Shown piece by piece: positions 8,455-16,835 of a DNA stretch of 64,000 nucleotides. The notes under the pieces were generated by a model, which was not told the DNA's origin, did not search any database, and worked only from the letters and a program-made list of their open reading frames with translations. The translations under genes were made by a program, and so were the position numbers. Location of the stretch: the NCBI RefSeq assembly GCF_017834145.1, contig NZ_JAFIDA010000001.1, positions 1,674,001 to 1,738,000 of the forward strand, in the 5' to 3' direction. Every line of letters starts with the position of its first letter. Position 1 is the first letter of the stretch. Source of the stretch: Leucobacter exalbidus (GTDB taxonomy: Bacteria; Actinomycetota; Actinomycetes; Actinomycetales; Microbacteriaceae).

Positions 8455-9663
8455 GTGAACATTTTTGACGCGCACGACGCGAATGACGCACAGGCAACGC
8501 TGCTGGGCGCGGGCGTTACGAAGCGGGCCACTCGCCTCGCTGACGGCCGCGAGCTGCTGTACTTCGATGACCCTAATACGCGACTCGAAGCCGCACGCAG
8601 CATCGACACGAGGCAGCTCGATCCACGCCCCGACACCGCACAGATGCGGTACGACGTACTCACCGGCGATTGGATCTCGGTCGCCACCAACCGCCAGAAC
8701 CGTGCGTTCTTGCCGCCCGCGAACCTCGACCCGCTCTCACCCCAGAGCCCCACGAACCCCTCTGAAGTGCCGTCAATGTATGACGTCGCCGTGTTCGAAA
8801 ACAAGTCGCCCTCGTTTGGGCCGACGCTGCCCAAGCCAGATGCCGCCGCGCTGCGCACCCCGCTGGGCGTGCCGCTTGCCGCGACCGATGAGCCCCCGGT
8901 CGATCCCACGACGGGCATCTCGCACCCCTCGTTTGGGCGCTGCGAAGTAATCTGCTTCTCACCCGAGCACGAGGGCTCGTTCGCCTCGCTCACTCCCACC
9001 CGTGCGCGCACCGTCATCGAGGCGCTCGCTGACCGCGTCGCCGCACTGTCTGCGCTGCCCGGCATCGAGCAGGTGTTTCCGTTTGAGAACCGCGGCCGCG
9101 AGATCGGCGTCACGCTGCCGCACCCGCACGGCCAGATCTACGGCTACCCCGTGGTCACGCCGCGCACCCGCGCTCTGCTGCGCAGCATCGATGAGCACGG
9201 CAGCGACCTGTTCGCGCGCATTCTTGCGGCCGAGCGCGCCTCAGACCGCATCATCTTCGCGGGCGAGCACTGGACGGCATTTGTGCCGTTCGCGGCCCGC
9301 TGGCCCCTCGAGATCCACCTGATGCCCAACCGGCACGTGGCCGATCTCGCCGAGACCACCGCCGCCGAGCGCGACGAACTCGCCCCGCTCTACCTGCGGC
9401 TGCTGCGCGCGGTCGACACGATCTACGACACCCCCACGCCCTACATCGCCGCGTGGCACCAGGCCCCCGTGCACATCGGTCGCGACTCGGTGCGCATGCG
9501 CCTCGAGCTCACGTCGCCGCGTCGCGCCGCCGACAAACTCAAATTCCTTGCCGGATCAGAGGCCGCCATGGGCGCCTGGATTGGCGATGTGGCCCCCGAG
9601 GCCGCCGCCGCCACGATTCGCGCAGCATTTGACCGCACCCCCACCCCTGAGGATCCCCGATGA
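8455..9663 (+). CDS. galT: Galactose-1-phosphate uridylyltransferase
   Basis: A 402-residue Leloir enzyme that transfers UMP from UDP-glucose to galactose 1-phosphate. The nucleophilic-histidine motif is seen in LPHPHGQIYGYP (HPH, about residue 222), and the C-terminal zinc/substrate region in LEIHLMPNRH. The start GTG 8455 was chosen because the open frame upstream is low-complexity and not GalT-like. Even so the N-terminus (about 65 residues before MRYDVLTGDWISVATNRQNR) is longer than in E. coli GalT, as is common in actinobacteria. It overlaps galK by 4 nt (ATGA), showing translational coupling. Confidence 0.93.
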   Translation: MNIFDAHDANDAQATLLGAGVTKRATRLADGRELLYFDDPNTRLEAARSIDTRQLDPRPDTAQMRYDVLTGDWISVATNRQNRAFLPPANLDPLSPQSPTNPSEVPSMYDVAVFENKSPSFGPTLPKPDAAALRTPLGVPLAATDEPPVDPTTGISHPSFGRCEVICFSPEHEGSFASLTPTRARTVIEALADRVAALSALPGIEQVFPFENRGREIGVTLPHPHGQIYGYPVVTPRTRALLRSIDEHGSDLFARILAAERASDRIIFAGEHWTAFVPFAARWPLEIHLMPNRHVADLAETTAAERDELAPLYLRLLRAVDTIYDTPTPYIAAWHQAPVHIGRDSVRMRLELTSPRRAADKLKFLAGSEAAMGAWIGDVAPEAAAATIRAAFDRTPTPEDPR

Positions 9664-10880
9664 CCCCCGCAGCTGCCGCCCGCCCGGCTACCCCCGCCAC
9701 CAAGCAGATCGCCGCCGAGTTCTTGGCGCGCTTTGGCCGCGCAGCCGCGGGCGTCTGGTCGGCGCCGGGCCGCGTGAACCTGATCGGTGAGCACACCGAT
9801 TACAACGCAGGCTTCGCGCTGCCGTTTGCGATCGGTCAGCGCACGTACGTCGCCGCGGCCCCCCGCACCGACGGCCGCATGAGCGTGGCTTCTGACGCGT
9901 TCGATGACGCCGTCGAGGTGTCGGTTGACGAACTCGCCACCCTGTTTCCCCAGGCCACCGGCCCGGGCGAGGCTGCGCAGGTACCCGAGTGGGCGGCATA
10001 CCCACTCGGCGTCGCTTGGGCGCTGATGGCTCTTGCCCCCGCGGGCACCGCGTTCACGGGCTACGATCTGCTGTTCACCTCAGAAGTGCCGCTCGGCGCT
10101 GGCCTGTCGTCTTCGGCAGCGCTTGAGAGCGCGACCGCGGTGGCGCTCGACGAGCTGTGGGGCCTGAGCCTTGACCGCCGCACGCTCGCCCGCGCAGGCC
10201 AGCGCGCCGAGAACGAGGCCGTGGGCGCCCCGACCGGCATCATGGACCAGACCGCGACGCTGTTGGGCGCCGCCGATCACGGCGTGCTGATCGACTGCCG
10301 CGACCTGTCAACGACGCTCGTGCCACTGAACTTCGCCAACGAAGACCTGCAGTTGCTCGTCATCGATACACGCGTGCGCCACGCACACGCGAGCGGCGGC
10401 TACGGCGAGCGCCGGGCATCGTGCGAATTGGGGGCGGCAACACTCGCCCTCGCCAGCCTGCGCGAGCTCACCGTTGACGGCCTGGCCGCGGCCGAGACCG
10501 CGCTCGACGACACGACCTATCGCCGCGTGCGCCACGTTGTCACCGAGAACCACCGCGTTGAAGAAACCGTCAGGGTGCTCGGTGAGCAGGGCCCCCGCGC
10601 GATCGGTGCGCTCATGACCGCCTCACACGTGTCGCTGCGCGATGACTTCGAGGTGTCGGTGCCCGAGCTTGATCTCGCCGTTGACGCGGCGGTGGCGGCC
10701 GGGGCACTTGGTGCCCGCATGACCGGCGGCGGTTTCGGTGGCGCCGCCATCGCACTCGTTGATGCGGCTCAGGCCGAGACGGTGGCCCAGGCAGTGCGCG
10801 CGGCGTTCAGCGCGGCAGGCTTTGCCGAACCGAACTTGTTTGCGGTCGTACCCGCCGACGGTGCCCTGCGCGAGCAGTAG
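9660..10880 (+). CDS. galK: Galactokinase
   Basis: A 406-residue GHMP-family kinase that phosphorylates alpha-D-galactose at C1. It has the galactokinase signature GRVNLIGEHTDYNAGFALP (about residues 38-56), the ATP-binding PLGAGLSSSAALE (about 144-156) and the C-terminal GHMP motif RMTGGGFGGAAIAL (about 354-367). PTGIMDQTATLLG carries the catalytic aspartate. ATG 9660 overlaps the galT stop. The stop codon abuts a palindrome at 10880-10891. Confidence 0.95.
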   Translation: MTPAAAARPATPATKQIAAEFLARFGRAAAGVWSAPGRVNLIGEHTDYNAGFALPFAIGQRTYVAAAPRTDGRMSVASDAFDDAVEVSVDELATLFPQATGPGEAAQVPEWAAYPLGVAWALMALAPAGTAFTGYDLLFTSEVPLGAGLSSSAALESATAVALDELWGLSLDRRTLARAGQRAENEAVGAPTGIMDQTATLLGAADHGVLIDCRDLSTTLVPLNFANEDLQLLVIDTRVRHAHASGGYGERRASCELGAATLALASLRELTVDGLAAAETALDDTTYRRVRHVVTENHRVEETVRVLGEQGPRAIGALMTASHVSLRDDFEVSVPELDLAVDAAVAAGALGARMTGGGFGGAAIALVDAAQAETVAQAVRAAFSAAGFAEPNLFAVVPADGALREQ

Positions 10881-10891
10881 CAAGCGCTTGC
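10880..10891. promoter_or_regulatory. 12-bp palindrome resembling a LacI-family operator
   Basis: GCAAGCGCTTGC is a perfect palindrome centred on CG, with the AAGCGCTT core typical of LacI/GalR-family operators. It begins at the last base of galK and lies 203 bp upstream of the sugar-binding protein gene. The LacI gene at 16836 or a global LacI-type regulator could bind it. Confidence 0.45.
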
Positions 10892-10951
10892 GCGCTGATG
10901 CTCAATAATCAGCAAGCATGCACCCCCGACAGTTCCCCCACATGTCGGACT

Positions 10952-10967
10952 TGTGAACGCAAACATT
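10952..10967. promoter_or_regulatory. Candidate LacI operator upstream of the sugar ABC importer
   Basis: The 16-mer TGTGAACGCAAACATT is the exact reverse complement of 16757-16772 in front of the beta-galactosidase gene. It is an imperfect palindrome of the form TGT-N3-CG-N3-ACA, as expected for a LacI-family dimer. Two occurrences in promoters of functionally linked genes next to a LacI gene make it a good operator candidate. Confidence 0.7.
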
Positions 10968-10996
10968 TATCGCTTTAATGTTCAGTACGACCCACC

Positions 10997-11028
10997 AGTG
11001 ATGCGAACCGCTTCTGGTTCGCATCACT
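10997..11028. promoter_or_regulatory. Perfect 13-bp inverted repeat in the importer leader
   Basis: AGTGATGCGAACC (10997-11009) and its exact complement GGTTCGCATCACT (11016-11028) are separated by GCTTCT. It lies 66 bp before the start of the binding-protein gene. It could be a hairpin in the 5' leader that stabilises or attenuates the mRNA, or an operator. No T tract follows on either strand. Confidence 0.5.
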
Positions 11029-11093
11029 TGGCACCGGTCAATTTCCGTAATGGAGTACATCTTGAAGACAACCCCCTCAACGAAGAGAGCATG

Positions 11094-12416
11094 ATGGCAA
11101 TTCACTCACGACTCACCCGCACCGCCGCCATCGTCGCGGTCGGTGCAATGTCAGCGTTCGGCCTGGCTGCGTGCAGCAGCGGCACCACTGGCGACGCGTC
11201 GAAGCCCGCGGGCGACGAGGCCGTCACCGTTGAGTACATGCACCGCCTCCCCGACGGCGAGGGCATGACCGCCGTCGCCGACACCGTGGCGCGCTGGAAC
11301 GAAGAGAACCCCAACATTCAGGTGAAGACCACCAAGTTTGATGGTCACGCACAAGACATGGTGCTGAAGCTCGAAACCGACATCAAGGCCGGTAACGCAC
11401 CGTGCCTCGCACAGGTCGGTTACGGCGAGGTTCCCCAGCTCTTCGTTAAGGGCATGCTCGAAGACGTTGCCACTGAGGCTGCCAAGTACAAGGCGAACTA
11501 CTCGGGCGGCGCCTACGCCGGCATGCAGGTTGGCGAGGCCGTTGTCGGCCTGCCGCAGGACACCGGCCCCCTCGTCTACTTCTACAACGAAGCAGAGTTC
11601 GAGAAGCTGGGCCTGAAGGTTCCCGCCACCATCGCTGATCTCACCGCAGACGCAGCGAAGGCGACCGAGGCTGGCAAGTTCACCACCGCGTTCAGCGCTG
11701 ATGAGGCCCAGAACTGGCTCACCTCGCAGACCGCTGCGGCCGGCGACACCTGGTTCTCGACCGTCGGCGACGAGTGGAAGGTCGACACGACCGGTGCCGG
11801 CAGCGAGCGCGTTGCCGCTCTCTGGCAGGGCCTGCTCGACGACAAGCAGACCCTCGTTGCTGAGCGCTGGGGTGAGGGCTTCTCGAAGGCCATCACCGAC
11901 GGCACCCTGATCGGTCACATCGGCGCGGGCTGGGAGGCAGGCTTCCTGCTCGACTCGCTCGACGGCACCGACGCTGAGGGTCAGTGGCGCGTCGCGCAGC
12001 TGCCCGACTTCGGCGCAGGCGAGCTCACCGGCCCCAACGGCGGCTCGGGCGTAGCCGTGCTGAAGGGTTGCGAGAACCAAGAGCAGGCCATGGCGTTCAA
12101 CGACTGGTTCAACACCCAGATCGATGACCTGGGTTCACAGGGCCTCGTGGTCGCCGCGACCACCGGTGTCCCCAAGACCAGCGAAAAGATGCTGCGCCAG
12201 TTCGGCGGCCAGGATGTGCTCGGCGAGCTCGCCACCGCCACCGAGAACCTGAACGCTGACTTCGTGTACGCACCCGGCTTCGCCACGCTCGGCAAGATGA
12301 ACGAGACGGCGGCCGCAGCGGCCACGGGCAAGGCCAAGGTCATCGATATCTTCACCACCGCTGAGACCACGATGGTCACGGCGCTGACAGATCTCGGCCT
12401 CCCGGTTGCCAAGTAG
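11094..12416 (+). CDS. Sugar ABC transporter substrate-binding lipoprotein
   Basis: A 440-residue family-1 extracellular binding protein. It has a basic start, a hydrophobic stretch and a lipobox FGLAAC, then a linker and a binding domain beginning VTVEYMHRLPDGEGMTA. The ATG pair 11091/11094 follows GAAGAGAG; the second gives better spacing. It leads an importer operon with the two permeases downstream. Context with gal genes, beta-galactosidase and LacI suggests a galactoside (lactose-like) substrate. No ATPase gene is in the locus, so a shared MsiK-type ATPase is likely, as usual in actinobacteria. Confidence 0.88.
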   Translation: MAIHSRLTRTAAIVAVGAMSAFGLAACSSGTTGDASKPAGDEAVTVEYMHRLPDGEGMTAVADTVARWNEENPNIQVKTTKFDGHAQDMVLKLETDIKAGNAPCLAQVGYGEVPQLFVKGMLEDVATEAAKYKANYSGGAYAGMQVGEAVVGLPQDTGPLVYFYNEAEFEKLGLKVPATIADLTADAAKATEAGKFTTAFSADEAQNWLTSQTAAAGDTWFSTVGDEWKVDTTGAGSERVAALWQGLLDDKQTLVAERWGEGFSKAITDGTLIGHIGAGWEAGFLLDSLDGTDAEGQWRVAQLPDFGAGELTGPNGGSGVAVLKGCENQEQAMAFNDWFNTQIDDLGSQGLVVAATTGVPKTSEKMLRQFGGQDVLGELATATENLNADFVYAPGFATLGKMNETAAAAATGKAKVIDIFTTAETTMVTALTDLGLPVAK

Positions 12417-12547
12417 TTTCACCCAGTAGTACCCGCCGAGGCGGCCTCGCAGCGCAACTTTCCCCCATCGGAAGGTGCGCGATGAGGTCGCCTCGGACCA
12501 GGTTCGGGCCTCACTGGCCCGCACCACGCCGCAATGCCGCACCACCA

Positions 12548-12620
12548 GCAACACCGAATCACCCGCAACGCCGCACCATCGCAACACCGCAGTAGCGAAC
12601 TCCGCAACACCGCAACACCG
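12548..12620. repeat. Irregular GCAACRCCG direct repeats between binding protein and permease
   Basis: Five copies of GCAACACCG or GCAACGCCG start at 12548, 12565, 12581, 12604 and 12612 in the 265-bp gap after the binding-protein gene. They are not evenly spaced. The transcript through this region would be unusually C/A-rich and poor in structure, which could help set binding-protein excess over permease. No classical terminator is seen in the gap. Confidence 0.5.
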
Positions 12621-12681
12621 CATCAAGCACCACTTTTTCCGCATCACCCACATCGTCGCCACACTGACGAAGGCTAGGCAC

Positions 12682-13734
12682 ATGAGCACCACAGATTCCC
12701 CCTCCACGGCCCCCGGCGGCGACCCACAAGATCGCAGCCCGGGCGCCGCCATCGCCCAGCACTCGGCATCCGCTGATCCGGATCATGCCCCCAGTGCCGC
12801 CGCAGCCGCGCTAGCAACCGGGCCCGGTAAGCGCGTACCCAGCAAGCGCCGCCGCGACGCCTTCACCGGATGGGCCTTCATGGCACCGTTCGCCGTGCTG
12901 TTCGCCGTGGTCTTCCTCGTGCCGATCATCGTGTCGATTCGCGAGGCCTTCTTCGGCCAGGTGCCCACGGGCGGTGGGCTCTACGGCGGCGGCGAAACCG
13001 TCGAAATGTTCGTCGGCTTCGCCAACTTTGCCACCGCAATTCAAAACGGCGCCTTCTGGCTGGGCATGGGCCGCGTGGTGCTGTACGCCGCGTTCCAGAT
13101 TCCCGTCATGATCATTGGCGCCCTCGCCCTCGCGCTGCTGCTCGACTCGTTCATCGTGCGCCGCCCGGGCGGATTCCGCCTCTCATTCTTCTTGCCCTAC
13201 GCCATCCCCGGCGTCATCGCGGCAATGATGTGGCTCTACCTCTACACCCCCGAGGTCTCACCCTTCCTGCCGTTCTTGCCCGAGGGCACCGACTTCATGA
13301 GCCCGTCGACCGTGCTGGCTTCGATGGCCAACATGACCACGTGGACGTACACGGGCTACAACATGCTCATCTTCTTGGCGGCGCTGCAGGCGATTCCGCG
13401 CGAGCTGTACGAGGCCGCCCGCATCGACGGCGCCTCGGGCCTGCAGGTCGCCCTGCGCATCAAGGTGCCGCTCGTGCGCGGCGCCGCACTACTCGCGGTG
13501 CTGCTGTCGATCATCGGCACGATTCAACTCTTCAACGAGCCCGTCATCATGGCCGGCGCGAACTCCTGGATGGGTAAAGACTTCACCCCGATGATGCTCA
13601 CTTACAACACGATGATGGGTGAAATTTCGCCCTCGGGCGCAGGCCCCGCCTCGGCGCTGTCGCTGCTGATGGCACTCATCGCAGGCGCCCTCGCGGTCGT
13701 CTACTCGTTCCTCCAGCGCGGAAAGGGCAACTGA
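12682..13734 (+). CDS. Sugar ABC transporter permease, MalF-like
   Basis: A 350-residue inner-membrane permease with a long disordered N-terminal tail (about 55 residues, rich in S, P and A) before the first membrane segment at WAFMAPFAVLFAVVFLVPII. The EAA loop that docks the ATPase reads ELYEAARIDGASGLQVALRI near residue 238. ATG 12682 follows GAAGG and was chosen over upstream in-frame codons that would translate the repeat region. Its stop overlaps the next permease start by one base. Confidence 0.9.
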   Translation: MSTTDSPSTAPGGDPQDRSPGAAIAQHSASADPDHAPSAAAAALATGPGKRVPSKRRRDAFTGWAFMAPFAVLFAVVFLVPIIVSIREAFFGQVPTGGGLYGGGETVEMFVGFANFATAIQNGAFWLGMGRVVLYAAFQIPVMIIGALALALLLDSFIVRRPGGFRLSFFLPYAIPGVIAAMMWLYLYTPEVSPFLPFLPEGTDFMSPSTVLASMANMTTWTYTGYNMLIFLAALQAIPRELYEAARIDGASGLQVALRIKVPLVRGAALLAVLLSIIGTIQLFNEPVIMAGANSWMGKDFTPMMLTYNTMMGEISPSGAGPASALSLLMALIAGALAVVYSFLQRGKGN

Positions 13735-14702
13735 TGAGCACCACGAAGATCAACGTCACCATCACTGACCAGGCGGCATCAGCTGCATCCGGATCAGCCC
13801 GCTCAGACCGCGCCGCCGCACGCGCACGACGCAAGGCCGAGAACGCCCCCGAGATTCCCCCTCGCGCGCTCGCGCCCACCCCGTTCGCGCGCATCGCCGG
13901 CATCATCGCGCTGTCGATCGCAACGCTCTACTTCATCGTGCCCGTGTTCTGGCTCGTCGTCGCTTCGACGAAGAACAACCAAGACCTGACCTCGACGTTT
14001 GGGTTCTGGTTCGCAAACTGGAACCTCGACACGAACTACGCGAGCCTCATGAGCTGGACCCAGGGCCTGTTCTGGCGCTGGGTGGGCAACTCGGTGCTCT
14101 ACTCCACCACCGCCGGCGTCATCGGCACGCTGCTCGCCGTCATGGCCGGGTACGCGATCGCGAAGTTCGCCTTCCCCGGCAAGAAGATCATGGTCGGCAT
14201 CATCATGGGCGGTCTGCTGCTGCCCGTCGCACTGCTCACCGTGCCGCTCTACATCGAGTTTCACGCCCTCGGCCTCACGAACACCCTGTGGGCCATCATC
14301 ATCCCCTCGGCGGCCTCGCCGTTTGGTGTGTTCCTCGGCATGGTCTACGCCCAATCGTCGGTGCCCAACGAGCTCATCGAAGCGGCCCGCATCGACGGCG
14401 CTAGCGAGGCACGCATCTTCTTCACGATCGTGCTGCGCCTGCTCGCCCCCGCGATGGTGACGATCTTCCTGTTCATCTTCGTCGCCACCTGGAACAACTT
14501 CCTGCTGCCGCTGATGATGATCTCAAGCCAAGAGCTCAAGCCCGTCACCCTCGGCCTCTACGGCATGATGAGCTACTACTCACCCGACAAGGGCGCCGTG
14601 ATGCTCGGTGCGCTGCTGGGCGTACTGCCGCTGATCGCGCTGTTCTTCACGCTGCAGCGCTACTGGCGCTCAGGTCTGTCGGCCGGCGCCGTCAAGGGCT
14701 AA
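13734..14702 (+). CDS. Sugar ABC transporter permease, MalG-like
   Basis: A 322-residue permease with a basic, charged N-terminal tail and six predicted membrane segments. The EAA loop reads ELIEAARIDGASEARIFFTI near residue 213. The ATG overlaps the preceding stop (TGATG). It ends the importer operon and is followed by a hairpin terminator at 14725-14758. Confidence 0.92.
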   Translation: MSTTKINVTITDQAASAASGSARSDRAAARARRKAENAPEIPPRALAPTPFARIAGIIALSIATLYFIVPVFWLVVASTKNNQDLTSTFGFWFANWNLDTNYASLMSWTQGLFWRWVGNSVLYSTTAGVIGTLLAVMAGYAIAKFAFPGKKIMVGIIMGGLLLPVALLTVPLYIEFHALGLTNTLWAIIIPSAASPFGVFLGMVYAQSSVPNELIEAARIDGASEARIFFTIVLRLLAPAMVTIFLFIFVATWNNFLLPLMMISSQELKPVTLGLYGMMSYYSPDKGAVMLGALLGVLPLIALFFTLQRYWRSGLSAGAVKG

Positions 14703-14724
14703 TCCCCCGCGACTTCCCCCTCAC

Positions 14725-14758
14725 GAACGCATCCAAATCTGATGATTTGGGTGCGTTC
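14725..14758 (+). terminator. Hairpin terminator after the sugar importer operon
   Basis: GAACGCATCCAAATC and GATTTGGGTGCGTTC form a 15-bp stem with one G-T pair and a TGAT loop, 23 bp after the permease stop. Confidence 0.75.
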
Positions 14759-14866
14759 TGTGCGTTGCGGGCGGGCGCGAGTGAGCACGGCTGCGTGGCG
14801 CTCACGGCGCGGGCGGGTGCGGCATTCGCGCGATCCGGATCATGCCCTGGCGTCTCCCCCGAAACG

Positions 14867-14904
14867 CACAACGGCCGCCCCACAAATGTAGGGCGGCCGT
14901 TGTG
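14867..14904 (-). terminator. Hairpin terminator after the beta-galactosidase gene
   Basis: CACAACGGCCGCCC (14867-14880) and its exact complement (14891-14904) flank a 10-base loop. The stem starts 31 bp beyond the beta-galactosidase stop on the minus strand. Confidence 0.75.
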
Positions 14905-14934
14905 CCAGCTTCGCTGGCGGTGCATCAACTCGGG

Positions 14935-16737
14935 TTAGGAGCCGATGAACTCCTCGGTGGGACCGAAGTCGGGAGTCTCGCGGATCTCAACCGTGGCAGG
15001 GAGGCCGTTCGCGTCGAACACCACGATCTCGTTGTCGCCTGCGCGCCACAGCGGGGCGGGCGCGTAGAGCGTGTGCGACGGGCCGATCTCCCAGTAGCGG
15101 CCCAGCATGAAGCCGTTGAGCCACACCGAGCCCTTGACACCGCCGGGGAAGGCGAGCCACGCGTCGAGCGGTTCAGCGACCGTGAGCGTGGCGGTGGCCG
15201 CGCCGCTTGCCGTGGCCTCAGCGGCTGCAATGGCCACGGGGGCCTCGTCGCCGAGCACCCGGTGGGTGAAGCCGTGCACGATACGGCGGCCGATGCGCAC
15301 CGCATGCATGATGCCCTTGCCCTCGCCCGTGAGCGCGCCGTAGTTGATGCGGCCGAGGCTCTCGACCAAAATCGTGAGGCGGGCAGCGTCTGCCGATTCG
15401 GGCAGCTCGAGCGACAAAGCGCCGTCGCGCTCGAGCACGCCCAGCGGGGCGCCGTCGAGCAGCACGGTCGCGCGGTCATGCAGGCCATCGATCGAGAGCA
15501 CCGAATCGACGGCATACGCCACCGTCGCCTCGTAGGCGACAAAGCCGTCTTCGGCACCGATCTCTTCAAACGTCAACGGCAGCTGCGAGGCGTGCTCGGC
15601 CGGCGCGGCCTCGATCACCTGCATCAGCGATGCGGCGGGCGCAAACTTCGCCACGGCCGCGGCCTGCAGTCGCGGGTTCGCCGGGGGCTCGGGCAGCGGC
15701 TCAGCATGCAGCTCCTGCAGCCGGGCGCGCAACGCGTCGAAGCGGTCGTTGAGCGTGCCGTCCTCGCCGATAGGGGCGTGGTAGTCGTAGCTCGTGACGG
15801 TGGGCTGAATGACGCGATCGTGGTTTGCGCCGTTCCAATACCCGAAGTTCGTGCCGCCGTGCGCCATGTACAGGCTGAATGAGCCGCCGATCTCGAGAAT
15901 CTCGTTGATCGTGCCCATCATGCTGTCGGCGCTGCGCACGTGGTGGTTCTCACCCCAGTGGTCGAACCAGCCGCCCCACATCTCGCTGCACATAAACGGC
16001 ACCTCGGGGGCCTTCAGCGCGAGCGCACGGTCGACGCCCGATCCGAAGGTGAAGGTGGGCATGGCGCCCTCGACTGCGCCGTTGAGCTGCATGTCGCTCA
16101 TCGTGCCGTCGGCCGTGGTGAGCAGCTCGGTGATGCCGCGCGAACGCAGGCCATCGCGCAGGTGCTGCATGTAGCCGGCGTCGCTGCCGAATGAGCCGTA
16201 CTCGTTCTCGACCTGAATCGCGACGATGGGGCCGCCGTGCTTGGCCTGCAACGGTTCAATGCGGGGAATCAGCTGATCCCACCAGGTGTCGACCGCGTTC
16301 AGGTAGACGGGGTCGGTGGTGCGCAGGGCGCGGGCGCGACCGGTGAGCCAGTGCGGCAGGCCACCGTTGGACCACTCGGCACAGATGTAGGGGCTCGGGC
16401 GCAAGAACACGTCGAGGCCCACCTCGCCAGCGAGCTCGATGTAGCGGGCGATGTCGCGCCAGCCGTCGAACGAGACCTCGCCCTCGCGGCGCTCGTGGAA
16501 GTTCCAAGCGACATACGTGTCGACCGTGTTCATGCCGAGGGCGACCAGGCGGCGCAGCCGGTCTTCCCACTGGTCGGGGTGCACCCTGAAGTACTGCATC
16601 GACCCCGAGAGGATGCGGTGCGGCTGGCCGTTGCGGTACAGCTGGCCATCGCGCCACGTGAGGATCGCACCGGTCGTGGGTGCGGGCACGATTTCGGTGT
16701 CGGTGGCGTCGCTATCGACGCGCTGAGATGAAGTCAT
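14935..16737 (-). CDS. GH35 beta-galactosidase
   Basis: A 600-residue glycoside hydrolase family 35 enzyme, with no signal peptide, that would cleave imported beta-galactosides in the cytoplasm. The TIM barrel starts at about residue 28 with LYRNGQPHRILSGSMQYFRV. The acid/base glutamate is in IQVENEYGSFG (about 187) and the nucleophile in PFMCSEMWGGWFDHWGE (about 262). C-terminal jelly-roll domains include KGSVWLNGFMLGRYW. ATG 16737 follows AGGAG. It is divergent from lacI, and its upstream region carries the shared 16-bp operator word. Confidence 0.95.
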   Translation of the reverse strand: MTSSQRVDSDATDTEIVPAPTTGAILTWRDGQLYRNGQPHRILSGSMQYFRVHPDQWEDRLRRLVALGMNTVDTYVAWNFHERREGEVSFDGWRDIARYIELAGEVGLDVFLRPSPYICAEWSNGGLPHWLTGRARALRTTDPVYLNAVDTWWDQLIPRIEPLQAKHGGPIVAIQVENEYGSFGSDAGYMQHLRDGLRSRGITELLTTADGTMSDMQLNGAVEGAMPTFTFGSGVDRALALKAPEVPFMCSEMWGGWFDHWGENHHVRSADSMMGTINEILEIGGSFSLYMAHGGTNFGYWNGANHDRVIQPTVTSYDYHAPIGEDGTLNDRFDALRARLQELHAEPLPEPPANPRLQAAAVAKFAPAASLMQVIEAAPAEHASQLPLTFEEIGAEDGFVAYEATVAYAVDSVLSIDGLHDRATVLLDGAPLGVLERDGALSLELPESADAARLTILVESLGRINYGALTGEGKGIMHAVRIGRRIVHGFTHRVLGDEAPVAIAAAEATASGAATATLTVAEPLDAWLAFPGGVKGSVWLNGFMLGRYWEIGPSHTLYAPAPLWRAGDNEIVVFDANGLPATVEIRETPDFGPTEEFIGS

Positions 16738-16756
16738 GGACTTGGCTCCTAGAAAG

Positions 16757-16772
16757 AATGTTTGCGTTCACA
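16757..16772. promoter_or_regulatory. Candidate LacI operator in the beta-galactosidase/lacI divergent promoter
   Basis: AATGTTTGCGTTCACA is identical, in opposite orientation, to 10952-10967. It lies 20 bp upstream of the beta-galactosidase start and 64 bp upstream of lacI, so one repressor could control both and itself. Confidence 0.72.
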
Positions 16773-16835
16773 TTATCGCAATGAAAACCACATTTCGCTA
16801 TGCCACAAGGGCGATTGATCGCTACCATTAGCTCC

